This document shows positions 24,527 through 33,625 of a stretch of DNA of 43,333 nucleotides, in pieces (position 1 is the stretch's first letter; each line of letters begins with the position of its first letter). A model generated the notes under the pieces. The model searched no databases, was not told the origin of the DNA, and saw only the letters and a program-made list of their open reading frames with translations. The DNA lies in the IMG/VR virus record IMGVR_UViG_3300023091_000006, positions 1 through 43,333 of that record. One strand, 5' to 3'. The position numbers and the translations under genes were made by a program. This stretch comes from a virus.

Positions 24527-24763
24527 TTACCCCTTATGCAGCCAGGCAAAGACCGCCGCCACAACCGCCGTCACCGCCGCGCCAATAGCAATCCCCGCAA
24601 GCCGGTTAAAAGACTTGGCCAACTTGAAACCAGGGCAGCCGGCACGCACCTCTTTGCAGTGCTCTTTGAATTCCCCAACCGCCGCCTTAGCCGCCGCATT
24701 TGCAATCAGCTCGGCCTTAGCTTCGAACCAGCTTTCGAGAAGCTGCATTTCCGTCGGATTCAT
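24527..24763 (-). CDS. Small tail-anchored membrane protein (78 aa)
   Basis: An amphipathic N-terminal two-thirds (LLESWFEAKAELIANAAAKA) with two Cys is followed by a single C-terminal membrane helix, AGIAIGAAVTAVVAAVFAW (56-74), and Lys-Gly end. That layout resembles XhlA-type haemolysin/holin accessory proteins. It overlaps the upstream gene by 47 nt and sits 3 nt ahead of the adaptor-like gene. A lysis role is possible but unproven. Confidence 0.55.
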   Translation of the reverse strand: MNPTEMQLLESWFEAKAELIANAAAKAAVGEFKEHCKEVRAGCPGFKLAKSFNRLAGIAIGAAVTAVVAAVFAWLHKG

Positions 24764-24998
24764 GGCGCTTCACCCCCACCTCGACGTGACCGGCGAGGAT
24801 GTTCTCGATATTGAACCGGCGCAGATTCTCCGGCTTATGCCAATACTGCGGGTCAACGGCAATCATTGACCACCAAATCGTCGCCGGAATCTTGGCCACC
24901 AACCGCATATTTTTGTGGCCAGCCAGCTTGGCTTCTTCAAGCTGCGCAACGTAATCATCGCGCTGCGCCACGCTGCCAAAACCAATTCCGAGTTCCAT
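24717..24998 (-). CDS. Hypothetical protein after the capsid gene (93 aa)
   Basis: GGAGG precedes the ATG at 24998. The product has an even mix of residues with several Trp/Tyr (IWWSMIAVDPQYW) and a basic end. It follows the terminator of the capsid gene and overlaps the membrane-protein gene. No family recognised; a minor head protein is possible. Confidence 0.55.
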   Translation of the reverse strand: MELGIGFGSVAQRDDYVAQLEEAKLAGHKNMRLVAKIPATIWWSMIAVDPQYWHKPENLRRFNIENILAGHVEVGVKRHESDGNAASRKLVRS

Positions 24999-25007
24999 GC
25001 AACCTCC

Positions 25008-25050
25008 GAGAAAGAAAAAGGGCGGTGCCGCCTCTCAGCAAACACCACCC
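25008..25050 (-). terminator. Terminator after the major capsid gene
   Basis: On the - strand GGGTGGTG (25050-25043) pairs with CACCGCCC (25027-25020) in an 8-bp stem with one G-T pair, followed by TTTTTCTTTCT (25019-25009). It would end most transcripts after the capsid gene, allowing more capsid than tail mRNA. Confidence 0.7.
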
Positions 25051-25075
25051 CTACCCCCTCCATCGACCCCGCCCC

Positions 25076-26038
25076 TTAGGCAGAGGGCGCGGCGACGTTC
25101 ACGTAATTCGTGATGACCGCCGAAGCCTTTTCCGCGCGGCCTTCGAGGGTGAGTTCGCCCTCGATCATCCCGCGCTTGCTGGAACCGGTGCGAGCCAGTT
25201 CCGTATCGGTGATCCGGCGCAGCCAAGCCACCGTCCAGTGCGTCATGTCCAGAACCAGGGTGTTATTGTTCGCGGCCGTCAGGGCACCAGGGCCGGTCGT
25301 CGGCTGGGTGTAAGGCAGCAAACGGTGCGGGTGAATCTCGACCGTCCCGAAATCGCTTTCGTAGACATCAACGGTCACGACCAGCTTGTGATCGCCCTTG
25401 ATCTCCTGCGTCCGCATACCGGGGCCGGTGAACAGGCTGATACTGCGCTTCGTGCTGGCCGGGGCAAACACCTGCGAGGGATTACCGCCCGCCACCCACG
25501 CCATCTCGATAGCGTCGTTAAGGCACTGCTCAGTGATCGCGCCCCCAGCCATGTTGACCTTGTTGGTCGCGATGGTGGCCAACACGCCGTCCATCTGGCC
25601 GGGAGTGGAAACACCGCGAGCAGCCTTCACGCCGTTCAGAATCGCGTACTCGATGTCCAGGCCGAGTTCCTTCAGCTTCACCTGAACCTGATAGTCGTAT
25701 TCGTCATTCACGCCGGCGTTATCAACCACGCGCAGCGTGTCAGACACCTGCACGACTTTGCGAACGATCTGGCATTCGTTGTCCAGCCGGGTACGAACCT
25801 TGATCGTGTCGTTCGAGGCGTCAGAACCTTCGAGCACGGCGTTAATCGCGCTGGGCGGAGTCAGGGCGTCCTGCAGCCACTCATGCTTCGTCTGAGTGCA
25901 GGACCCCGACTTAAACGCCGACAGAAGCGGCGTCTCGTAGGGCGAAATCATCGTGATAACATCGCTCAGGTCCTCGCGGACCGCGACGGTGCCACCAGTA
26001 ACGCCAAGAACATACGGAGCAGGAGCATCGCCAGCCAT
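25076..26038 (-). CDS. Major capsid protein (SU10/DUF5309-like, HK97 fold)
   Basis: A 320-residue protein with the pattern of the SU10-type capsid family: an N-terminal arm with EDLSDVITMISPYETPLLSA in part; CQIVRKVVQVSDTLRVVDNAG (near 88-108); the spine-helix region QVQVKLKELGLDIEYAILNG (about 117-136); an MDGVLATIATN segment; ESDFGTVEIHPHRLLP (P-domain strand) and a C-terminal TGSSKRGMIEGELTLEGRAEKA run. It forms the head shell. GGGGGAT lies before the ATG. The scaffold gene is just upstream and a terminator follows. Confidence 0.85.
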   Translation of the reverse strand: MAGDAPAPYVLGVTGGTVAVREDLSDVITMISPYETPLLSAFKSGSCTQTKHEWLQDALTPPSAINAVLEGSDASNDTIKVRTRLDNECQIVRKVVQVSDTLRVVDNAGVNDEYDYQVQVKLKELGLDIEYAILNGVKAARGVSTPGQMDGVLATIATNKVNMAGGAITEQCLNDAIEMAWVAGGNPSQVFAPASTKRSISLFTGPGMRTQEIKGDHKLVVTVDVYESDFGTVEIHPHRLLPYTQPTTGPGALTAANNNTLVLDMTHWTVAWLRRITDTELARTGSSKRGMIEGELTLEGRAEKASAVITNYVNVAAPSA

Positions 26039-26061
26039 AACACATCCCCCTCAAACTGCGC

Positions 26062-26838
26062 CTAGCGTTGTCGCTGGGCGCGCTTCATGCGGATAACGTC
26101 CCGCCAATCGCCACTCTTCGCTGCGGCCTCGACGGCTTGTTCCATCGTAGGAGCAGCACCAGAAGTCTGACCACCAGACCTCTCACCAACCGCAGTGCGG
26201 TTGCCAGAAGCAATCGCCCGCAGACCACCAGCCGCCAGGGCACCATCAAAAGCCGCCGTCAGACGGAAGGCTTCAGCGACACTCAGGCCGGGAATCCGGC
26301 GCTGAATGCCACGCACTTCATCCAAATGCTTAATCCGGTCAAAAGCCGGCCCGAACTCCCGCTCGGCATCAGCCACCATTCGCTCGTAAACCTGCGAATA
26401 ATACTGTTGCTGCAGCGGACCAACCGCAGTACCAATCTCACGCTTCATGTCGGCCATGAGCTTATCCAGATCGGATCGCCCAAGGCCGGCGGCCTGCGCC
26501 GCAGCAACGGCCGTATTAGCACCGGCGGCAGCCGTACCACCGTCAGCAAGAATCTGCTTCAGGCTCTTGCCAGATTCGCGCAACTTCACGAACTCGTTGA
26601 ACTCGGGGTCGTTGCCCAGGTTGTCAAGAATCTGCCCGTACTCTTGAGCCTTCTTGTTCACTTCCTGGAAGCGCTCGTACGGAACATGAGCGCTCGCACC
26701 CGACCCCGCCGCAGCAGCACTCGCGGCAGCCGACCCAGCAGCCCCAGCAGCAGCCGCGCCAGCGGCGGCGGCGGCAGCAGCAGGACTACCAGCAGAACCA
26801 GCAGCGGGCGCAGCACCAGCAACCTTCACGTCTTCCAC
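26062..26838 (-). CDS. Head scaffolding protein (258 aa)
   Basis: Start chosen at GTG 26838, where AAGGAGG lies 6-7 nt upstream; the open frame extends 30 codons further but without a ribosome site. Residues 10-50 are nearly pure Ala/Gly/Ser, then long charged helices (NKKAQEYGQILDNL, DLDKLMADMKREIG), no Cys, and a basic C-terminus (RMKRAQRQR) that may bind the shell. Place between portal and capsid genes is standard for scaffold. Follows promoter 26959-26992 directly. Confidence 0.75.
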   Translation of the reverse strand: MEDVKVAGAAPAAGSAGSPAAAAAAAGAAAAGAAGSAAASAAAAGSGASAHVPYERFQEVNKKAQEYGQILDNLGNDPEFNEFVKLRESGKSLKQILADGGTAAAGANTAVAAAQAAGLGRSDLDKLMADMKREIGTAVGPLQQQYYSQVYERMVADAEREFGPAFDRIKHLDEVRGIQRRIPGLSVAEAFRLTAAFDGALAAGGLRAIASGNRTAVGERSGGQTSGAAPTMEQAVEAAAKSGDWRDVIRMKRAQRQR

Positions 26839-26958
26839 AAACGCCTCCTTTAACGTCTCGGGTTTAAGAGGACCGACGAGTCCTCGCGTTGCAATCGGTA
26901 CGCTTAACGTCCGCCGACGAACAACCACCGACCACGAAAGTGGTACACCCCAGACAAC

Positions 26959-26992
26959 ATGTTACCACAAACAAAACGGGGCGCAACACCCC
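26959..26992 (-). promoter_or_regulatory. Promoter of the scaffold-capsid genes
   Basis: On the - strand GGGGTGTTGC (26992-26983) gives TTGCGC, 16 nt, then TAACAT (26964-26959). It is almost the same, spacer included, as the promoter at 34788-34821 (both read TTTGT-TGTGGTAACAT around the -10), so the two should share timing. Confidence 0.8.
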
Positions 26993-26993
26993 A

Positions 26994-27350
26994 CTACGAC
27001 TTCTGCGACACGATGTCAGCCAGTCGCTTTCGGGCCAGATAAGGCAGACCAAGAGTCCAGCGAATGCCATTAATCTGACCAGCAACCGAGGCCAGTTGCT
27101 CGATATTCTGAGCAGTCAGGGCCTGTTCCTTCAGATTGTTGATAAGGTCGGTCCCGGCTTTTTCGAGAACGGCAAAGCCAGGATGACCGACGACACTGGA
27201 CAGATCGCCAATCTGAACCCGCTCGGCATCAGTCACCTCGGGCGCAACGCCCTCAGTAGCAGCGACTTCCTCTTGAGCCTGTTCAGCTTCATCAGACTCT
27301 TTGTAGACCTGCAACACACGATCACGACCAGCCTTGTTTTCCTCACTCAT
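26994..27350 (-). CDS. Hypothetical acidic virion-region protein (118 aa)
   Basis: Starts in a TAATG overlap with the portal stop, hence coupled. Residues 1-50 are very acidic (DEAEQAQEEVAATEG), and the rest is helical and ends EQLASVAGQINGIRWTLGLPY... with a basic tail. Small acidic helical proteins at this place are often head-completion or scaffold helpers; no family is recognised. Confidence 0.6.
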   Translation of the reverse strand: MSEENKAGRDRVLQVYKESDEAEQAQEEVAATEGVAPEVTDAERVQIGDLSSVVGHPGFAVLEKAGTDLINNLKEQALTAQNIEQLASVAGQINGIRWTLGLPYLARKRLADIVSQKS

Positions 27351-29923
27351 TAGCGGGGTGAACCTCCAAGAATCTGTCCATTCTCACGCGACGCAGCAAC
27401 CGGCCCAGTATCGCTGGGACTGCGGGGGGTGCCACTATTTTGACCGCCACCCTGTTTCTGTGCGGCCTGTTGCGCTTCAACCTGCGCCAAAAGAGCCAGT
27501 GTGGCCTGCATGTGCTCTTGTACGCACTGCTTGGCAATCGGAGAACCTTGCTCTTGGAACTCAGGAGCCATCATCAGTTGCTGATGCACGGCCAAATGCG
27601 TATGGAAATCATCGTTCGGCTGCGGATCAAGGGCCACACCCTCGATAAACGCCATGTTCTCTTCGTTCGGGTCACGTCCAAGCGACGGCGCATTATCGGG
27701 AACCAGCGCCTCCACGTTCTCCTGCCCAATACCCCGCAAAACGCGCTTCAGGCACTCACCAACGTCAACCAAGCCAGGCTGCTGTTGAATATACGGGGCA
27801 GCGTCGCGCAGGAAGTTAATCAACTGCTGACCTTGCGACATTCGCGTCGCAATCTGGTCTTTACCAAGCAACTTGAAGTCATACGAACCGACAACATCGG
27901 CCGGATCAACCGTAAGCCAATCCATGCCACCCTTGCCAATCGCGCGCACAACCTGCGGCTCAGTGATGAATTGTTCATTCAACTGCCACGACATTTCAAG
28001 CAGCGGAATAAGAAATTCGTTCCAAATGTTATCGGCCACGTCGTTGATCGGAAGGCTGCCTTCGTCGATCATCGCCGAAACCGTCGTACCAGGAGTGCGG
28101 TTCACCGAACCCTGGCCAGTCATGATCTCGTTCAGGCCGGCAACTTCATCCATGTCATCGCGGGCGCGCTTTTCGCCCTCAAGGCCGGTATTCGTCACGT
28201 CCGGCATCGCCAAAGGCTTCACCTGGCTGATGTCAGTCGTTCGAATGTTCCGACCAGGATAAAGAGCCAGGTCTTGTTCCTTCAGACCGGACGAATCACT
28301 CGTTACCAGGACGGGATTCAAAGCAAACGTGCGTGCGTCCATCGTCTGATTACGCGTGTCATTCACTTCAAGCTGCAACTTTGCCAGCGGCTCAACCGCG
28401 CCGATCCCGTAAATTTCGCCATCAATTGAGTCCCAACGGGCCATCACATACGGCTTGCGGCCATGCCAGAAGGGGTTGCGCTGAACCCGCAACACCGACC
28501 GTTGCTCGCCGATTGCAATGACGCACTCGCACTCTTCCATCGCCGTCGTGCCGTCGGGCTTGGTGGAAGGAAGCGAGAATCGCCCCCAATACTCATGGAT
28601 AGCGAACTTTTTGTGCGCCTTTTGAATCGAGCCGACAATGCCAAGGCCAGCCGTCGCCTCTCGCTCCATAATACGGCCGGTGTTAATCGAGCCGGCACCA
28701 CGGCAGAAGTCGTCCACGTTCACGTAAATGCCAAGAGCCGCCATCGCGCGCAACTCGGCCTCAGTGCGCTCGACGCGCTCAATCACCGCGTCAAGTTCCT
28801 CAATCCGGTCGGCAGTCAGCGGATGAAGGTAGACGTTGAACAAATCGACGCCACGATAGGTCGGACCCTCAAAGACGGTCTCGACATCGTCAACAAACGA
28901 TACCTGCGGAACGGTACGCGCGCCGCCGGCGGCGGGAAGCTGATTAACCACGCGACGCTTGACGTTCCGGGTCCACTTCTCCCACAGCAACTTGCCGACC
29001 ATTGTGCCATAGAGGCCACAGGACTTCAGGCCGCGCTTAACAACGGGCTTAAACCCGCGACGGCGCTGTTGCGACAAAAGCAACGCCTCGCACGCCTCCA
29101 CCCGATTTTTATCGGACGGATCGCGCGGTTGCATCGCAAACCAGTTATCCTCGCCAAAGAGACGCTGCGCCAAACGAGGAAGAACTTTACGAAGCGTCGA
29201 ATACGTCTTGGGAACGAACAGGTTGGCGCGGCCCTTGTAACTCCGGTCAGTAGAAACGCTCCGATAAAGCCGGTAAAACCGTAACCAACGCCGTTCAAGG
29301 TTGGCGCGCTCGGCTTGAGCCGCCAGGAGCGTATCCTTCACGCGAGCCAGCGCCCGCTTGGCAATCTCAGGATCAGTAGCGTAATTCGGCGAATCAATGA
29401 TCGGCACTTCGTACGAAACATCAATTCGCTGCGCGTCGCGCGGGTCCAATTGCTCCGATCCGCCGATAAGAGGCTGAACAGGAGCACCGGAAGGACCATC
29501 GGGCGCACCACCAGGACCAGCCAGGCCGCCGGGAGCGCCAGAACCGACCGCCCCGAAGCCACCAAACGTGTCGGGAGGCTGATAACCACCCTGCATCGCC
29601 ATGAGCATCGCCAACTCTTCCATCGACGGAGGGGCCTGCATCGCCGGGCCGCCACCAAAAGACGGAGAATCGAAAGAAGAAGGCTGCGAAGGATCAACGG
29701 CACCACCAAGAGCGCCAGCGCCACCGGGCATCATGCCAGGGCCAGGGCGCATACCGGGGCCATTAAGAGTGCCGGTATAATCACCCATGCCGAGAGCGCC
29801 GCCCATCGGAGGCGTACCGTCCAAAGAGGGAGGGCCACCAGGCATACCGTCGGCGTGACGAGCAGAAACGGACTGCGAAGGATCGCGCGCAGGACGGTCA
29901 AACGGACGATTTTTACGACTCAT
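27350..29923 (-). CDS. Portal protein (857 aa)
   Basis: The core (about 165-760) reads as a podovirus portal: an RRWLRFYRLYRS helix, YKGRANLFVPKTYSTLRKVLPRLAQ in pieces, GLYGTMVGKLLWEKW, FNVYLHP, PYVMARWDSIDGEIYGIGAVEPL (in pieces), LEVNDTRNQTMDARTFALNPVL and NRTPGTTVSAM. It forms the dodecameric DNA gate at one head vertex. Unusual is the N-terminal extension: residues 1-160 are Gly/Pro/Met/Ser-rich and low complexity, and the last 45 are Gln/Gly-rich. Both probably are flexible. It has its own promoter (29947-29981). Confidence 0.85.
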   Translation of the reverse strand: MSRKNRPFDRPARDPSQSVSARHADGMPGGPPSLDGTPPMGGALGMGDYTGTLNGPGMRPGPGMMPGGAGALGGAVDPSQPSSFDSPSFGGGPAMQAPPSMEELAMLMAMQGGYQPPDTFGGFGAVGSGAPGGLAGPGGAPDGPSGAPVQPLIGGSEQLDPRDAQRIDVSYEVPIIDSPNYATDPEIAKRALARVKDTLLAAQAERANLERRWLRFYRLYRSVSTDRSYKGRANLFVPKTYSTLRKVLPRLAQRLFGEDNWFAMQPRDPSDKNRVEACEALLLSQQRRRGFKPVVKRGLKSCGLYGTMVGKLLWEKWTRNVKRRVVNQLPAAGGARTVPQVSFVDDVETVFEGPTYRGVDLFNVYLHPLTADRIEELDAVIERVERTEAELRAMAALGIYVNVDDFCRGAGSINTGRIMEREATAGLGIVGSIQKAHKKFAIHEYWGRFSLPSTKPDGTTAMEECECVIAIGEQRSVLRVQRNPFWHGRKPYVMARWDSIDGEIYGIGAVEPLAKLQLEVNDTRNQTMDARTFALNPVLVTSDSSGLKEQDLALYPGRNIRTTDISQVKPLAMPDVTNTGLEGEKRARDDMDEVAGLNEIMTGQGSVNRTPGTTVSAMIDEGSLPINDVADNIWNEFLIPLLEMSWQLNEQFITEPQVVRAIGKGGMDWLTVDPADVVGSYDFKLLGKDQIATRMSQGQQLINFLRDAAPYIQQQPGLVDVGECLKRVLRGIGQENVEALVPDNAPSLGRDPNEENMAFIEGVALDPQPNDDFHTHLAVHQQLMMAPEFQEQGSPIAKQCVQEHMQATLALLAQVEAQQAAQKQGGGQNSGTPRSPSDTGPVAASRENGQILGGSPR

Positions 29924-29946
29924 AGAATTTCCTCAGGGAAGCGCAT

Positions 29947-29981
29947 AGGGTATCACACAATATCAGATCGCGCAACACCCT
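29947..29981 (-). promoter_or_regulatory. Promoter of the portal gene
   Basis: On the - strand AGGGTGTTGC (one mismatch to the box) gives TTGCGC, 17 nt, then TACCCT (29952-29947), preceded by TGTGA, an extended -10. It lies in the 57-nt gap between the phosphoesterase stop and the portal start. Confidence 0.65.
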
Positions 29982-30730
29982 CACCGCTCGCGGCCACAAA
30001 AGCGCGTGCCGCCATAAATCGCCTCGCCATCAATCACGCGAACGCGCTCCACGTGGTACTGGCGGCCGATAAACGTAAGGATCAGGAACGATTGGTGCCA
30101 GTCGGGCTTGGAAGTCCAGCGCGGGTCAGTAAGAGCGAGGCAGCCGGCCAAATGACATCCATGAAGTCCAGTCCCAGCGTGACGTACAACAAACTCCTCA
30201 TCGCGGTGAACGTGAGCCGCGACGCAATCCGTACCATACCGCTCATACGTTCGCTTCGCGTTTGTGCGACTCGAAGTGGCAAACCAGCCATGCAGGAACC
30301 CCACGCCGTTGAACTTAAAGTCAAAAGGATGATAATTGAACCCGAGGCTGGCTACTCCAAACTTCGCCGCGAACGTATCAGCCCACAACAAAACACCGGG
30401 AGCGTTATCGCGATACCAACGGTAAACCCGATCCTCATGGTTGCCGGCCACCCACTCCAAATGAGACGCCCCAACTCGCCGAGACAGGTCAGCGACAGAA
30501 TCGCGCACATACTCAATTTCCGACTCAGGATCACGTTCGAGCCTCCGTTTAGGCCACTCAAGCCAGGACGCTTTGTGACGAGACCAATGCCAGCAATCCG
30601 CCACGTCGCCAACCAGAACCAGGCGATCCGGTTTTACCGCTTCGGCCACCTGCGCCATACAATCGACAGCCCGACGATCCTCAAAAGGAAAGTGAATACA
30701 ACCAGCCACCAGCGCCGTCTGAGTACGCAT
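29981..30730 (-). CDS. Calcineurin-like metallophosphoesterase (249 aa)
   Basis: Shows the order of metal motifs: GCIHFPF (10-16), GDVADCW (about 41-47), GNHEDR (about 95-100), FLHGW and AAHVHRD. In most family members the first motif is D-x-H; here Cys11 stands where the first Asp is expected, so one metal ligand is changed or the site shifted. It may be a nucleotidase or DNA-end/phosphoprotein phosphatase. It starts immediately after the large terminase stop (TAAATG), so it is read with the packaging genes. Confidence 0.8.
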   Translation of the reverse strand: MRTQTALVAGCIHFPFEDRRAVDCMAQVAEAVKPDRLVLVGDVADCWHWSRHKASWLEWPKRRLERDPESEIEYVRDSVADLSRRVGASHLEWVAGNHEDRVYRWYRDNAPGVLLWADTFAAKFGVASLGFNYHPFDFKFNGVGFLHGWFATSSRTNAKRTYERYGTDCVAAHVHRDEEFVVRHAGTGLHGCHLAGCLALTDPRWTSKPDWHQSFLILTFIGRQYHVERVRVIDGEAIYGGTRFCGRER

Positions 30731-32482
30731 TTAACCCCCAGTGTTGTAACCCGTCACTAACGAGTAATCGTCAGTCTCGAATCCCGCCTTAGTCTGGCCA
30801 GGCAATTGAGCCAATCGCTCATAGCCGGTAATCTCATTGCGAACGATGACCAAATCGGGGATACGTTCGATCACCGGCATGGGAATATCGGCCTGAAGTG
30901 CACACGCAATTGCAGCAGACATCACGCCATCATCGTGCATCAGGTTCGGGGCAGACATTTCGCCGTCGGGCTTGCGCATGTAAATACCAAGCTGCCGGCA
31001 AAGTTCCGTGCTACGGACAGTCATTTCCCGGTCGCGCGCCCGCGCCCCAAGCGCGCCAATCATAAGTGGCTTAGTAACGCTGCTAGTAAGCCAGCCCAAC
31101 TTCAATTCAATCGTGTCGGTCGCCCGGTCGCGCTGCCGCCGGTGATACATGCGCGGATAACGCAGCCGCTTCAGGGCAGCAACCGTCGTGTGACCGTGGT
31201 TATTGACCTCAACGCCAACCCAGGGATAGCCGTACAATCGACCAATGCCACAGACGAGCAATCCAAGTTCGTCTGGATCGACGTGGCCAACCCATTCGCC
31301 AACTTGGCACATGTCCGAACGACGCCAAACGGTAATGTAACTAAGGTCGCCATGCGCCAAACCCTCCGCCACGTCCACCGCAATCAAATAATCCCGCCAC
31401 GACTCCTTCTCGGTCGGCAATTGCCAGAAGGCAAAACCGCGACCAGAGGAAGGAACAATCGTTATCTTGTCGTCATCATACAAACCGCCATTCCAGCCGG
31501 CGAACTTTGGCCATTTAATGTCACGCCAGCCAACCGGCTCCTTAACGCAATTAGTGCGCTGCCACTGAACCTCGCGCTGATCGAACACCGGAGAACCGGA
31601 GGTAAGAAACGCCTCATCGGGGCAAGAGGGATTATCTTGGCGGAAGAGACGATCATCCCCCATGTAATCGTTACGGATCACCCAACGCCGCCACATCAAT
31701 TGCTCGTCGGTGAGCGTATACCGGGCCGCAAGCGCCTCCTCTTCATCAGTCCGCTTGAAGTCGGGCGTCAAGGCCATCTGGTATTCAGGGTGTTGGTGCC
31801 AGGCTACAAAGAAGGGCAGGAAGTCACTTTCGCCAGTAACGGCTCGCACCCAGTCAAGGTGGAACTCATTACCGATCCCATTCGCGGTGGACTCTTCGTA
31901 AACCTCGGTCCCAACGGACTTAGGCACCGACGCCAGGGTTGCACCCATTGCCTCTTTGGCATCACCGCCATAAAATCCGGCCTCCGAAAAATGGACGAAT
32001 TGCACCGTAGAAGATCGAGCGCCGGCCACGTTCCGGGCCGTCTCGATTTCGATTGCCGACCCGCAAGGCTGCACAAACCGCAACTCGCGCCTGTTAGAAT
32101 ACTCTGAGGCCGGCTTATCCTCGGTCGGCATGTTGTCATAAAACCGGCGGCTCATGTCAAACACGCGCTGGGCGGCATCAACCTCATGGGCAATCACACG
32201 AGCATTCTGATTGGCCACATTGACCAGGCGTTCGAAAATAAAACCACCAATTGCGGTGGAAAAACCAATCTGGCGCGCTTTCAGAATGATGATCCGAACA
32301 AGACGGCCCTCTTTACGAAGCCGACGCACCAGGGCGTACAATCGCCGCTGTTGCGTATTAAGGCGGAAAGGAAGGATCGTGCCAGCCTTATTCTTAATCC
32401 ACAGCCTGGACTCGATCCAGGCCAAAGGTTCGACGCGGGCCAGTTCGCGCAATTGCCGCTGTGTTTTTTCAGTCGCTTCCAT
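30731..32482 (-). CDS. terL: Terminase large subunit
   Basis: A 583-residue packaging motor. N-terminal ATPase: Walker A-like KARQIGFST (about 68-76), Walker B hydrophobics ending VHFSEAG with the catalytic Glu, and EESTANGIGNEF (coupling motif). C-terminal RNase H-like nuclease: IAVDVAEG (first Asp), VEVNNHGHT, and HDDGVMSAAIA (last Asp). It cuts concatemers and pumps DNA into the head. ATG at 32482 follows GAGGGG. The start overlaps the upstream stop by 14 nt. Confidence 0.93.
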   Translation of the reverse strand: MEATEKTQRQLRELARVEPLAWIESRLWIKNKAGTILPFRLNTQQRRLYALVRRLRKEGRLVRIIILKARQIGFSTAIGGFIFERLVNVANQNARVIAHEVDAAQRVFDMSRRFYDNMPTEDKPASEYSNRRELRFVQPCGSAIEIETARNVAGARSSTVQFVHFSEAGFYGGDAKEAMGATLASVPKSVGTEVYEESTANGIGNEFHLDWVRAVTGESDFLPFFVAWHQHPEYQMALTPDFKRTDEEEALAARYTLTDEQLMWRRWVIRNDYMGDDRLFRQDNPSCPDEAFLTSGSPVFDQREVQWQRTNCVKEPVGWRDIKWPKFAGWNGGLYDDDKITIVPSSGRGFAFWQLPTEKESWRDYLIAVDVAEGLAHGDLSYITVWRRSDMCQVGEWVGHVDPDELGLLVCGIGRLYGYPWVGVEVNNHGHTTVAALKRLRYPRMYHRRQRDRATDTIELKLGWLTSSVTKPLMIGALGARARDREMTVRSTELCRQLGIYMRKPDGEMSAPNLMHDDGVMSAAIACALQADIPMPVIERIPDLVIVRNEITGYERLAQLPGQTKAGFETDDYSLVTGYNTGG

Positions 32483-32744
32483 CAAACCCCTCGGCCGTCA
32501 CGCACACCAGATTCGCACACTCAAGGGGCCGGCCGGTCAGGTCCACAATCATCGGGCAACCGCACTCGCCGCAAAGAGGCCAGTCCATATCGGCCAGGGG
32601 GCCAAAAGCGTCATCATCGTCCAGAAAGTCAGACAGGGCCTCAACACCACACTCGGTGCCAAGATAACAAATAAAGGCGTTTCCAGCCTCGCGGCGGCCC
32701 TCAAGACGGCCCTTCTCGAAAACACCAGCCTTATCATTCGCCAC
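32469..32744 (-). CDS. Small Cys-containing protein between terminase genes (91 aa)
   Basis: GTG start at 32744, backed by GGGAGGCGG and an 11-nt overlap with the small terminase end; a longer open frame has no ribosome site. The C-terminal half carries CGECGCPM and two further Cys (ECANLVCV), a zinc-ribbon-like set. Acidic middle (DFLDDDDAFG). No family recognised; position suggests it accompanies packaging. Confidence 0.6.
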   Translation of the reverse strand: MANDKAGVFEKGRLEGRREAGNAFICYLGTECGVEALSDFLDDDDAFGPLADMDWPLCGECGCPMIVDLTGRPLECANLVCVTAEGFDGSD

Positions 32745-33429
32745 TTCCGCCTCCCGCCGCCAGTCGCCGCAACTCAGCATCCGACAGGCTCTTGTCTTGT
32801 TCAAGCATTCCAACCACGTCGCCAACGTCCTGCGCGATCTGGCCAAGCATTTGCTTCAACTCGATCTCAGAGGCAACCTGGCCGTTCCGTACCGTTACAT
32901 TCGTCTCGGTCTCGACCTTGGCCGGAGCATATTCGCCTCGCATCTTCAGGAGCATATCCAGATAGCGCCGCCGACACTCGTGGTCCGGCCCCTTGCGCTC
33001 GTCCTGAACCACCCCGTCCTTGTCCGAGAAGTATTCGACGGAGCACGCCTCAAGGCCCTCTTCAAACTTCTCAACCAGCTTATTAGTAGAAAGACCACGC
33101 TTCTCCAACTCCTGCAACAAAGCGCCCTCAAGTTTGCGGCGCAGGTTGTACCCATTCTGACGAGGATAAATGGTCTTTTCCTCGCCATACGCCTTGATGT
33201 ACGCCTCGCCGGGGGGAAAGCCCTCCATGATCGCCTGCAAAAATATGCGTTCAGGAACGGTAACTACGCGATCCCCGATCTTGTGGGTATCCGAAACGGC
33301 CGCCCAAGCCTCATTCGGATTCAGGCGACCAGCAACCTTCTTGGCCGTAGGCTGGGGTTGATCGATACGACCGGTATGAAGATTGTTCACGCCGGGAATG
33401 AACGCGCCAGGGACAACCTCATCAGCCAT
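32734..33429 (-). CDS. Terminase small subunit-like protein (231 aa)
   Basis: Start at 33429, in an ATGGCTGA overlap with the upstream stop. The middle (about 60-115) has IFLQAIMEGFPPGEAYIKAYG, in parts, then NGYNLRRKLEGALLQELEKRG, the helix-turn-helix pattern of small terminases that recognise the packaging site. A helical Met/Glu-rich C-terminus ends Gly-rich. Next to TerL apart from one small gene. Family call by pattern and place. Confidence 0.7.
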   Translation of the reverse strand: MADEVVPGAFIPGVNNLHTGRIDQPQPTAKKVAGRLNPNEAWAAVSDTHKIGDRVVTVPERIFLQAIMEGFPPGEAYIKAYGEEKTIYPRQNGYNLRRKLEGALLQELEKRGLSTNKLVEKFEEGLEACSVEYFSDKDGVVQDERKGPDHECRRRYLDMLLKMRGEYAPAKVETETNVTVRNGQVASEIELKQMLGQIAQDVGDVVGMLEQDKSLSDAELRRLAAGGGSGE

Positions 33430-33625
33430 GATCCACCGCCTCAAAGACAAGTTCGCCAGACAGCAACCCAAACACCACCTTGAAGTGCCAATCGTCAGTA
33501 GACGAATCGTGCCACCAATCGCAGTAGACCGACGGCACTAAGTCCAGACCAAATCCGCGCCAAATAGCGGAGATAGTCAAAGAGGTGCCACGAAAGACGC
33601 GCAGTGTGCGCTCAATGAAGTGCAT
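33422..33625 (-). CDS. Hypothetical Trp-rich protein (67 aa)
   Basis: Overlaps both neighbours by 8-14 nt in a chain of coupled genes. Contains YCDWWHDSSTDDWHF, rich in Trp, Asp and His. No family recognised. Support comes from packing and from intact frame between two overlapping starts and stops. Confidence 0.5.
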   Translation of the reverse strand: MHFIERTLRVFRGTSLTISAIWRGFGLDLVPSVYCDWWHDSSTDDWHFKVVFGLLSGELVFEAVDHG

